Shown here piece by piece: positions 1 through 8,937 of a stretch of DNA of 64,000 nt. The notes below the pieces were generated by a model, which did no database searches, was not told where the DNA came from, and worked only from the letters and a program-made list of their open reading frames with translations. The first letter of the stretch is position 1. Each line of letters begins with the position of its first letter. Both the position numbers and the translations under genes were made by a program. Origin of the DNA: Agapanthus africanus (lineage: Eukaryota > Streptophyta > Magnoliopsida > Asparagales > Amaryllidaceae); NCBI GenBank assembly GCA_030015575.1, contig CM057344.1:183723044-183787043 (forward strand), written 5' to 3'.

Positions 1-1828
1 AAACGGTTTTATAAATATAAGGTATTTATTTGCAAAAGAGTTTAGTTTTCCGTATTTTAGTTGTTAGGGTTGCCTAAGCCAACTAGCCTACTTCTAAGGT
101 CTAAACGATGAGTCATTAGGAACCTCAAATCGCCTCTTCACCGTCAATTGCGGCCAGGTAAGTGCCAGATAAGTGGGAAGGAACCACAGTCGTGGGCCTA
201 ATTAAAAACCACTAGCCTTAGACACACTTGCCTAGGCACCACAAGACAGTTTAGATAAACGATCGATGTCCATGACCAATCGTGCTTTCATTTTATTAAA
301 AGATCTTATTTAGAAATGTTTACAACTTAAAGCTTTAAATAAAGATTATAAAGATTAGGGTATTTTAGTGAAAAGTCCTGTAATTTCGTATTCTGTATTT
401 TGATATTTATCAATTAGGGTTATAATGAGTGTGTGTAGAGGTAGGTCATTACCTCGTGATTTATTTTAGGTTTTGGTGAAGTTTAAAGGTAAAACATGCT
501 ATGCTAAACTTAAAGGTATTATAGCGCAAGAATACGGTATTCGAAAACGTTATCATTTTATGTGTGAAATTTCATTCAAATTGAGTTCTATAAGTTTTGT
601 GATCAAGATAAACATATTTAGGAGTGAGGTAATTGATTAAACTAAGAAAAATGAACTTCATGGTATTTTTATGAAAAGAATACGGTTTTGCAAAGAAGCT
701 ATCATTTCATGTGAAAAAGTTTGATTAAATTGGTTTATGGGTGATTAATAGTCAACATGAATATGGGTAGATAATATGTATTAGGTGACAAGTGGAAATT
801 TATAGAAAAGCCGAATCGGAAATCGGTTTGTCCGATTTCCGTCGGGTTCCAAAAAGTCGTATTTTTACATTTATAGAAAAGAGAGAGAGAAAAGGTGGGA
901 CTTATGGGTTGGACAAGCTAAGGGGGCTAAAGAAGGTGGTGATTGTCGATGCGTCGAAAACGTCGCGAAGGTTCTGATCCGATCGCCGGAATCCGTCGTC
1001 GGTTTCGGCAGCGCTTCGCTTCTCGCTCTTTGCACCGAGTTCTCGAGAATTTGGGAGAGTGGACTTAGAGCGGTGAGGTGAAATGGTAGAGGGTAGGGGT
1101 CTTTATATAGGGTTAGGCTAGGGTTAGGGTTTTAATTAAAAAAATATATAAAAATCATTAAAAATCATTAAACCTAGGAGTAAAAGGGATTTATTGGCCA
1201 AATTAAAACCGATCCAGGTATAATAAGTGTGCAAGAGGGTTGACCAAGTCAAGAGCCAACTTTTCTCAGTTGGTGACTCGGCCGTCCGGCCAAGTCCGGC
1301 CGGATCGGCCGGACCGAGTCGGCCGATTCGCCGGCCGGCGGCGCCGAGTCGGGCCAAGTCAGGCTTCTAGTGGCCGGGGATTTTCTGGGGGTACAATTTG
1401 GTATATTTACTTTTTGTTGTCCAGTACATATTTTGGGAGTTATGGCCTTTTTACCGTTGACTTCCAAAAAAAATTAAAACAAAATAAATACAAAAATAAT
1501 GTGGGGCATGGGATTTGAACTCCGGTGGCTTGGTTCAGCGGTGCAAGATATTACCAATGAGTTACAAGCTCTTTCTTGTAATTATTGTGTTATTTAATTA
1601 CTTAAAATGATAGCAGCAAGAGTAAATACTTCAAGTATACATTAAATTTTAAAGTGATTTCTTGTACACTAAAAATGGAGTTATTTCATTCTTGTAGCTT
1701 GTAATTAAAAACAAAAATAATTACCTAAATCTTGTGCTCAGGCTAAAATACCCCTTTGTGGATTTTAAAAAAATTTTGAAAAAAAATTTGTATAGGAAAA
1801 AGTGTATAAGAAAATTAGGGTTGTTACA
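1..1828 (-). repeat. 3' LTR of Gypsy-1, cut by the window edge
   Basis: This is the left copy of the long repeat. Its right end at 1828 reads ...GTTACA on plus, which is TGTAAC... on minus, and it directly abuts the polypurine tract, as a 3' LTR must. The frames at 792-977 and 1240-1518 are recurring LTR frames with counterparts in the other copy and are not genes. The TATA-like CTATATAAAG on minus is at 1101-1110, a GC-rich GGCCGG tract is at about 1276-1347, and a tRNA-like A/B box pair is at 1510-1564. Confidence 0.85.
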
Positions 1829-1841
1829 TTCTACCCTCCTT
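1829..1841 (-). other. Polypurine tract of Gypsy-1
   Basis: On the minus strand the 13 bases just before the LTR read AAGGAGGGTAGAA, followed at once by the LTR start TGTAAC. This is the plus-strand priming site and it fixes the element's orientation. Confidence 0.8.
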
Positions 1842-2564
1842 ATAAAAATTTCGTCCTCGAAATTTGTAAAAGGAAAGTGTAACAGTGCAAAAAAAGTTTG
1901 GCGAATAAAAATGATACGATGGTGAAAAAAAGGCTTACCGGTGTTACCTTGACATACAGTCTCGGCTTCTACGGCTTCTAATGTGAAGGTCTGTCGCCGT
2001 GGTATATTCCTTCTAGCTGGAGGCACATTCCGCCTTTGAGGCCTATTTCTCTGCCCTCTAGGCATGTCCCTCATTGCCTGTTGGAATTGGCGAGTAGGCT
2101 GTGCAGGTGATGGAGCAGGTAGTGCAGGACGAGTTGCAGGGGCCTGGATGGTTGGCCGCTGCGGTTGGTTGGTGTATGTGTAAGATGAGTTGCTGTTGTA
2201 AGGACAGTTCCCAATTCCGTGGTTGGATGCGCCACAAATTAGACACAGGCCTTTTGCTCGCCTACAGTCCTTCCACAAATGTCCCTTTCTATGGCAGTAA
2301 TGGCAAATTTCTTCAGTCCTCCTGGGTTCAAACAATGGCCTGGAAGAGGCTCCACCTGCCATCTGGTTGGCAGGGCGCTTGACTCCTGCAAACTGAGGTC
2401 TGCCCCTCTCTTTTATTACTGCCTCATAACTGCGGGCAGCTTCTAGGGCTTCCTCATGAGTCAAAAACTTTCCTGTGGCTAGAGCAGCCTTAATCCCTGT
2501 GTCCAAATCTTGCTGAAAGCGACGGGCTCTGATCTCGTCCGTCGGTATCAGGTGTGCCGCGAAT

Positions 2565-2632
2565 CTGTTTAAAGATTGTGTTAGCTGTGTAATATGTGAT
2601 AATTAAAATGGAACTATTGTGACATATCTTAC
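2565..2632 (-). other. Candidate 68-bp spliceosomal intron inside gag
   Basis: On the minus strand the segment starts GTAAGATATG and ends TTTAAACAG. It is AT-rich and has a CTAAC branch-point consensus about 16 nt before the acceptor. Its length is not a multiple of three and it contains an in-frame stop. Removing it joins AGC CG to A TTC GCG, giving Ser-Arg-Phe-Ala and restoring the expected gag continuation in the correct frame. Splicing itself is inferred. Confidence 0.65.
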
Positions 2633-5600
2633 CGGCTCAACATGGTGAACTCAGCATCGTATTCATCTACCGATTTGTCCCACATTGATCCTTGCTGTAG
2701 ATGAATAAACTGCTGCTCCATTGCAAACCTGGCAGTCACAGGGAAATATTTCGCGTCGAACTTCTCGCGAAATGTCTTCCATTCAATCGGCTGTGCTAGA
2801 CGGCTTTCTTCCGCCTTCCACCAATTGCGAGCATTATCCGTGAGCTGTAGTTTCGCTACACGGACCCAAGCGTGGTCTGGCACTTGAGCTGCTGCCAGAT
2901 CGTCTTCGATGCCTTATGCCCATTCTTCCGCTTCAAGAGGGCTTCCTTTACCAGATAACTGCTTTGGGTGCAAAGCCCTGAATTGCTTTACTCCCGGTGC
3001 ATCGGTCTCAGGACGGTTCAAAAGTTGTTGCTGTCCCTCGAGAAGACCGCGGATCGCCTCAAATAGCATCGTTTGCTCAGTGGGTGGTGCGGGAACAGCT
3101 GGTGTGAGAGGTAGTGCTGGAGGGGTGTTGTTGACATTGGTGCTGGTGTTGTTCGGGGAATCCATAACCCTGAAGAAGAATTTGGGTTAGGACAGATTCA
3201 AATACAGGAAATGATAGAATTCAAGGAATAGAAATTGTAAGATTCAAGGAACATGAATTGTAAAGAATGTTTTAGTTGCTGGTTCTTGTGTTATATTGCT
3301 TAGGTTGTTCACACAGACCAGAACTGCATGACAGGGATTCATACAGCTCTGACCTGCATGGGCAACCAACAAAACTTGTCACGCCCCGCTTCCCAGTGTA
3401 CGGCGAAGTGGACGCGACAAGGCCCGCTACGTATGTACTCAGAAGTACATACGCTAAGCGTAGCTAAGCAATATAAAATAAATCACAAGAGACAAAAGAT
3501 GTAGAAATAACATCAACTTTTATTAATAACATTCTTTGTAGAATACATGAAAAGGAAATACAACTGAAATGAAAAGCGATGCCTAAACAGTGGCATAATA
3601 GGAAATGAAAATACTGAAAGGAACAAGGTACAATGAAATTATACTGCAGGGTCTTCGACAAATTGCTCCAAATCTTCTTGTGTTGGCTCAACTTCTGCCG
3701 GGTCCAGGTCACCTGACGACATTCAAAGAAGAGAGAAACAGAATGTCGTCAGCGAACAGATCGTTCGGTAAGTCCCAAAGGTAAGAGGGAGAAATAGACA
3801 AGAGTAGGAGAGAGAGAGAGAGTAGCTTTTAATGTTGTATTGTATTGTCATGTTATAGTAATATGGTGTTAACGCTGTTGTTGTAGCTTGGTACAGAAGA
3901 ATGCCAGTGTATACGAGAGGGGTCTCAGTATGCTAGAGACCAGGGCAAATGGAAGTACAAGGCTCCGTTATACAACCCGGAACAACGGCAATTGGATTCA
4001 GGTTAGGTGTCTTAATCTTACCACCTCGTGCCACCTTTAACACCTTCCGTACCAATCTACCCCTTAAACCCCGTAGTGTTTTAACAGTATTGTAGTATTG
4101 GAATATGTAAATTGAGTGACTGACCAAAACCATGATATCAGTAAACATGTTGTAACTGTGTAATCAGGAAAATGGAATATCAGGATAATGGATGAATATC
4201 CATGGTTTGATTCAGTCACAAGGAGTATATTGTTAACTGGATTCAGGGTTTCATGTATTCAAATTGGATTGGAGTATAAAAGAATATAGGTTGACTTGAA
4301 TCATATTCGAGTCAGGAATAGTCAGACTCTAACCCGAGTCAGACTAAAAGAAAGATAATTTGAAGTCCAATATTAGTTAGGGGCCTTTTTGTAATTTGTA
4401 AAACTTGAGGGGGTTTTCGGTAAAAAGTACTTTTGTATAGTTTTCAAAATACACCTCAAGTATTTAATAATCATCTTTATTGTTATAATGAATGTGTATT
4501 TTATTTGTGTTATTCTAGTGAATATATCCTAATAAAAGTATTAATTGTTTTATTTGAAATTCATGGTATTTTAACGTAACTTTTAATCTTTTAATTTTAG
4601 GAAAAAGTGGAAACTTTAGATTATGATAAAATAGGTGTTTAAATATTAATTATATATATATTAACACATGAATAATTTTATATAAATATTTTATTTAGAG
4701 AAAGTCTCATTTTCCTTAAATATCGTATTTTAAACCTTTCGAGACCGAATGCTCCTTGCGGAGGTCTGAATCTCGCACTACTAGCCTACGGGTGCACGAT
4801 GAACCGTACTATCCCTAACAGGTTCCCCAAAAGTGGGTTGTAGCGGCACTTTACTTAGGTTTTATAAACACTTCTCATTTAGGAAAACGGTTTTATAAAT
4901 ATAAGGTATTTATTTGCAAAAGAGTTTAGTTTTCCGTATTTTAGTTGTTAGGGTTGCCTAAACCAACTAACCTACTTCTAAGGTCTAAACGATGAGTCAT
5001 TAGGAACCTCAAATCGCCTCTTCACCGTCAATTGCGGCCAGGTAAGTGCCAGGTAAGTGGGAAGGAACCACAATCGTGGGCCTAATTAAAAACCACTAGC
5101 CTTAGACATACTTGCCTAGGCACCACAAGACAGTTTAGATAAACGATCGATGTCCATGACCAATCGTGCTTTCATTTTATTAAAAGATCTTATTTAGAAA
5201 TGTTTACAACTTAAAGCTTTAAATAAAGATTATAAAGATTAGGGTATTTTAGTGAAAAGTCCTGTAATTTCGTATTCTGTGTTTTGATATTTATCAATTA
5301 GGGTTATAATGAGTGTGTGTAGAGGTAGGTCATTACCTCGTAATTTATTTTAGGTTTTGGTGAAGTTTAAAGGTAAAACATGCTATGCTAAACTTAAAGG
5401 TATTATAGCGCAAGAATACGGTATTCGAAAACGTTATCATTTTATGTGTGAAATTTCATTCAAATTGAGTTCTACAAGTTTTGTGATCAAGATAAACATA
5501 TTTAGGAGTGAGGTAATTGATTAAACTAAGAAAAATGAACTTCATGGTATTTTTATGAAAAGAATACCGTTTTGCAAAGAAGCTATCATTTCATGTGAAA

Positions 5601-5985
5601 AAATTTGATTAAATTGGTTTATGGGTGATTAATAGTCAACATGAATATGGGTAGATAATATGTATTAGGTGACAAGTGGAAATTTATAGAAAAGCCGAAT
5701 CGGAAATCGGTTTGTCCGATTTCCGTCGGGTTCCAAAAAGTCGTATTTTTACATTTATAGAAAAGAGAGAGAGAAGAGGTGGGACTTACGGGTTTGGACA
5801 AGCTAAGGGGGCTAAAGAAGGTGGTGATTGTCGATGCGTCGAAAACGTTGCGAAGGTTCTGATCCGATCGCCGGAATCCGTCGTCGGTTTCGGCAGCGCT
5901 TCGCTTCTCGCTCTTTGCACCGAGTTCTCAAGAATTTGGGAGAGTGGGCTTAGAGCGGTGAGGTGAAATGGTAGAGGGTAGGGGT

Positions 5986-5995
5986 CTTTATATAG
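5986..5995 (-). promoter_or_regulatory. TATA box of the Gypsy-1 5' LTR
   Basis: The minus strand reads CTATATAAAG here and at the equivalent place in the other LTR (1101-1110). Transcription would run leftwards toward gag, with initiation expected some 30 bases downstream, near 5955. This agrees with the element's orientation. Confidence 0.5.
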
Positions 5996-6159
5996 GGCTA
6001 GGCTAGGGTTAGGGTTTTAATTAAAAAATATATAAAAATCATTAAAAATCATTAAACCTAGGAGTAAAAGAGGTTTATTGGCCAAATTAAAACCGATCCA
6101 GGTATAATAAGTGTGCAAGAGGGTTGACCAAGTCAAGAGCCAACTTTTCTCAGTTGGTG

Positions 6160-6232
6160 ACTCGGCCGTCCGGCCAAGTCCGGCCGGATCGGCCGGACCG
6201 AGTCGGCCGATTCGCCAGCCGGCGGCGCCGAG
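6160..6232. repeat. GC-rich GGCCGG palindrome tract in LTR U3
   Basis: A run of overlapping GGCCGG/CCGGCC words and CGAGTCGGCCGA-type repeats sits in otherwise AT-rich LTR DNA, about 170-240 bp upstream of the TATA box on minus. The equivalent tract is at 1276-1347 in the other LTR. Confidence 0.7.
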
Positions 6233-6393
6233 TCGGGACGAGTCAGGATTCCAGTGGCCGGGGATTTTCTGGGGGTACAATTTGGTATATTTACTTTTTG
6301 TTGTCCAGTACATATTTTGGGAGTTATGGCCATTTTACCGTTGACTTCCAAAAAAAATTAAAACAAAATAAATACAAAAATAATGTGGGGCAT

Positions 6394-6448
6394 GGGATTT
6401 GAACTCCGGTGGCTTGGTTCAGCGGTGCAAGATATTACCAATGAGCTA
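6394..6448 (-). promoter_or_regulatory. tRNA-like A and B boxes inside the Gypsy-1 LTR
   Basis: On minus, TAGCTCATTGGTAA (plus 6435-6448) matches a pol III A box. About 28 nt later GAGTTCAAATCCC (plus 6394-6406) matches a B box, a spacing within the range seen in tRNA genes and SINE heads. The other LTR has the same pair at 1551-1564 and 1510-1522 with one A-box change. It is probably a tRNA or SINE-head relic captured by the LTR. It is not called a tRNA gene because the acceptor arms do not pair convincingly. Confidence 0.5.
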
Positions 6449-7068
6449 CAAGCTCTTTCTTGTAATTATTGTGTTATTTAATTACTTAAAATGATAGCAG
6501 CAAGAGTAAATACTCCAAGTATACATTAAATTTTAAAGTGATTTCTTGTACACTAAAAATGGAGTTATTTCATTCTTGTAGCTTGTAATTAAAAACAAAA
6601 ATAATTACCTAAATCTTGTGCTCAGGCTAAAATACCCCTTTGTGGATTTTAAAAATATTTTGAAAAAAAATTTGTATAGGAAAAAGTGTATAAGAAAATT
6701 AGGGTTGTTACAGCAGATGTGGTCAGTTCAAGATGATTTGAGGACTTATGGCCAATTTGGGCTAAGTCCAATTATTTTTGAAATATTGGCCCTTTGGAAC
6801 ATTAGACATTTGTCTGGGTTCAGCCTCTCGTCATTCAACAGTGCTAAACAGAGGTTTGGGGGCTCTGACAACATTTTGTCTTTTATTAGGCACTGACCAT
6901 TCATCATGGCTCTGGAGTTTACTTTGAATGTCATGTGAAATGATCAAGTTTGGAAAACAAGGGTATATTTGCAGTTCAGTCAAAGGGGAATCCTGCCTCT
7001 GGAAAACTTAGCCATTTTGGGCTAGGTTGGTTTTGAAATAGTGTTAACACTAGAAGATATTTGACGAT

Positions 7069-7694
7069 CACGTGTTCCCACGTGATGCGCTTTAAAAAAT
7101 AGTGTTAAACACTAAAAATGGGGTGGTCACGTGGGGTCACGTGAGGCGCCTGAGATTGGGCCGAAACTCCTTTATTTTACCCTTAAGGCTGCAAATAAGT
7201 GTTAAACACTTAGCTTTCAGGCCATCACGTGTGAGCACGTGAGGCATCTGAAGATGGGGCCTGATTTCCTTTTACTTTGTTCTGCAAATAAGTATTAAAC
7301 ACTTTTTGACTCTCTGGCCATCACGTGCGGGCATGTGATAGGCATTTATCCATTGGATATTAAAGGGATTTGTTAGGGGTCACGTGGGGACATGTGAGTG
7401 CGCCCTAAATGTGGAGCCAGATCTCCTTTTGTTTTATCCTCAAATCTGCGAATAAGTGTTAAACACTTTTCATCTTTATTTTAGAGCATCACGTGTTGGC
7501 ACGTGATGGGGATTTATGCATCAATAATTACAGCACTTGCTGAGGGGTCACGTGGGGACACGTGAGAGCGCCCAAAGCTTCTTTTCTTTTGTCTTTTCTT
7601 TCTGCATTTTGGGAGTCACGTGAGAGCACGTGAGGCATTGCCTCAAAGCTTCTTTTCTTCAGGGATCTTTTCAAGGGTCACGTGGGGGCACGTG
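7069..7694. repeat. G-box pair cluster 1 (nine CACGTG pairs)
   Basis: Pairs start at 7069, 7128, 7226, 7322, 7381, 7490, 7549, 7617 and 7679. Each is CACGTG, four bases, CACGTG, or CATGTG for the second box at 7322 and 7381. Centres are 10 bp apart, one helical turn. Several pairs alternate with AGTGTT-A-AACACT-type dyads (7101, 7196, 7290, 7454), suggesting a degenerate tandem repeat of roughly 60-170 bp. CACGTG is the core site of plant bHLH and bZIP factors. Confidence 0.85.
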
Positions 7695-7770
7695 ACCCTA
7701 GTTCTTTTGCATGCATGGAGATCTTTTAAGTCTCTTCATTTTATTTTGAGATTTTAATTCTCTGTAAGAT

Positions 7771-8468
7771 TAAGAATCAAATTCTTATTTAGGGTAAAAC
7801 CCTAATTTCTTTTTAAAGGAATTAAATTCCCAGATATGTAAAAGAATTAAATTCTTGATTAGGGTTAAACCCTAGTTTTGTTTTAGGAGAATTAAATTCT
7901 CAAAACTCAATTCCCCTTCTAAGTTTAGGATCTATATGGCAGGATCTCGACCCGATGAGAATTAAATTCTCAACTTATGGGGAGATGTGCTCTGTGCAGA
8001 TCTTCAACCAGAAGAAGAACTAAGTTCTTTTTTGTATAAGAGTTAAACTCTTGGATTTTGAGAATTAAATTCTCCTCTCTCTGTTTTTCTCTCCCAAAAG
8101 AAAGGTAGATCTCTCTTCTTTTCTTGGCTCCTATTTATAGGAGAAGGAAAAGAATCAATTTGTTTTGCAAATCTTTCATTGAAAGATTTGATTTGATTTC
8201 ATAATTAATATGATCTTTTAGATCACACAATGAATTTTATTCACCGTTGGATTTTAAATCCAAAAATATTCTGTTTGTTATTTTCGATGAGATTTAGGGG
8301 AAATCTTTCCTTGTTTAAGATTTTTTCCATAAATTGGTGATTTTTAATCACCCTTGGATCTTTAATCCAACGGTCCCCATAATTTTTTTCCATTTGGAAA
8401 GATTTAGAAGCTTTTACAATTTTAATACTATTTCGAAAGATTTTAAAGAAATTTAGAATTTTAATTCT
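7771..8468. repeat. Cluster of 7-1-7 and similar palindromes with varied arms
   Basis: Perfect dyads include 7771-7787 (7-3-7), 7818-7830 (6-1-6), 7842-7856, 7860-7874, 7887-7901, 7957-7971, 8015-8029, 8038-8052 and 8060-8074 (all 7-1-7), 8168-8190 (11-1-11), 8247-8263 (8-1-8), 8336-8352 (7-3-7) and 8454-8469 (7-2-7). The arms differ in sequence, so this is not one repeated word. What is shared is the geometry, usually with a TTAAA or similar centre. Confidence 0.8.
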
Positions 8469-8496
8469 ATTAAACTGTAAGGCTTTCAAAGCCTGT

Positions 8497-8852
8497 CACG
8501 TGCTGGCACGTGACCCTTGGTCATGTGTGAGCACGTGACTCCCAAATTGGTTCTTTTAACAGCCGCTTATTTATATTGTTGTTTTAACCATCACGTGTCA
8601 ACACGTGACCATTGGTCACGTGTGAGCACGTGATACCTCATTGAGGTAACTTCTGATTTTTAATCAGGGAACAGATTTTAGAATTTAATTCTATTCATTA
8701 TTTTAGAGGCCTTAAGAGCCCATCACGTGTCTGCACGTGACCCATGGTCACGTGTGAGCACGTGATACCCCATTGGGGTCTTTTCTGAGTTTTTATTATA
8801 TCTTTTAACTCCTCCAGCGGGTTCTTAAAGGTCCATCACGTGTGGACACGTG
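8497..8852. repeat. G-box pair cluster 2 (seven CACGTG pairs, three as 25-bp doublets)
   Basis: Pairs start at 8497, 8522, 8592, 8617, 8724, 8749 and 8837, all with the 4-bp spacer (8522 begins CATGTG). The first six form three doublets whose starts are exactly 25 bp apart. Further palindromes lie between them: 8634-8648 TACCTCA-T-TGAGGTA, 8679-8693 TAGAATT-T-AATTCTA and 8767-8779 ACCCCA-T-TGGGGT. Confidence 0.85.
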
Positions 8853-8924
8853 ATACCTCATTTTTTTTGATCCCGGATGAATTATGAGGCCCATAATATA
8901 TCAAATCGAAGGGTTTTTCGAGAT

Positions 8925-8937
8925 GCTTCCAATACCA
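8925..8937 (-). other. Weak primer-binding-site candidate of element E
   Basis: The minus strand reads TGGTATTGGAAGC, compared with TGGTATCAGAGCC in the clear copia primer sites of this window. The first six bases match and the rest only partly. It is accepted only because it puts an LTR of plausible size (8938-10912) next to it in the right orientation. Confidence 0.3.

Larger units (their letters stand above)
1721..3165 (-). pseudogene. gag: Gypsy gag (capsid plus zinc knuckle), with one nonsense codon and a candidate intron
   Basis: Gag packages element RNA into virus-like particles. Reading from the ATG at 3165, an N-terminal Pro/Ala-rich stretch leads to an in-frame TAA after EAEEWA. 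The same frame then continues with a canonical retrotransposon gag domain (NARNWWKAEE, FDAKYFPVTAR, VDEYDAEFTMLSR). At 2632 the frame meets a GTAAG and stops. It resumes in frame after 2565 (FAAHLIPTDEIRARRFQQDL), so removing 68 bp restores the gag alignment. Downstream are two cysteine clusters, CHYCHRKGHLWKDC and CLICGASNHGIGNC. Gag similarity ends near 1950 at LEAVEAETV, where protease would normally follow. From there the frame runs into the polypurine tract and LTR. It is a pseudogene because of the nonsense codon, though the rest is well conserved. Confidence 0.8.
1..6712 (-). mobile_element. Gypsy-1: Ty3/gypsy element with gag but no pol (left end outside window)
   Basis: The repeats at 1-1828 and 4885-6712 are collinear and differ by a few percent by eye. 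Between them a gag gene reads on the minus strand, so the right LTR is the 5' LTR. The minus-strand order is LTR (starting TGTAACAACCC), gag, polypurine tract, LTR. The internal region is only 1548 bp (1829-3376) and shows no protease, RT, RNase H or integrase. This matches the non-autonomous class described in plants as terminal-repeat retrotransposons with a GAG domain. The sequence ending just before the 3' LTR, around AATTTCGAGGACGAAAT, is typical of plant chromoviruses, so the parent was probably of that lineage. The TSD cannot be checked because the left end is off the window. Confidence 0.85.
3377..6712 (-). repeat. 5' LTR of Gypsy-1 (about 3.3 kb)
   Basis: The LTR starts at 6712 on minus (TGTAACAACCC) and ends at 3377 (...GGGAAGCGGGGCGTGACA). 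The solo LTR at 33458-36453 has almost the same terminus (GGGAAGTGGGGCGTGAC), which supports the 3377 boundary and the 3336-bp length. Bases 3377-4884 have no partner in this window because the matching part of the other LTR lies off the left edge. No clear tRNA-Met primer site follows 3376, so the PBS looks lost or altered. Confidence 0.75.
6713..8924 (-). repeat. Non-coding dyad-symmetry array, probable internal domain of element E
   Basis: There is no coding frame of note. From 7040 to 8852 the DNA is a near-continuous chain of short perfect inverted repeats. One class is TCACGTGnnnnCACGTGA units (16 pairs). The other is palindromes with different arms but a shared geometry, such as AAGTGTT-A-AACACTT (7454-7468), GAGAATT-A-AATTCTC (7887-7901, 7957-7971, 8060-8074), TAGGGTT-A-AACCCTA (7860-7874) and AGGCTTT-C-AAAGCCT (8480-8494). 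Bases 6713-7039 are unremarkable. It is placed in element E because a weak primer-site match and an LTR follow on the right. Gypsy-1 interrupts it on the left. Confidence 0.6.

Noticed and set aside
1510-1564. Functional tRNA gene in the LTR
   Set aside because: A and B boxes are present but acceptor and T-arm pairing fail on inspection, so it is kept only as a tRNA-like promoter relic.
7791-7874. AGGGT/ACCCT words as an interstitial telomere repeat
   Set aside because: Only two occurrences, each one arm pair of a dyad; there is no TTTAGGG tandem run.
7069-8852. The regularly spaced CACGTG units as a CRISPR-like array
   Set aside because: Plant nuclear DNA context, spacing between units is irregular, and the repeats are short dyads with 4-bp loops and no spacers of uniform length.
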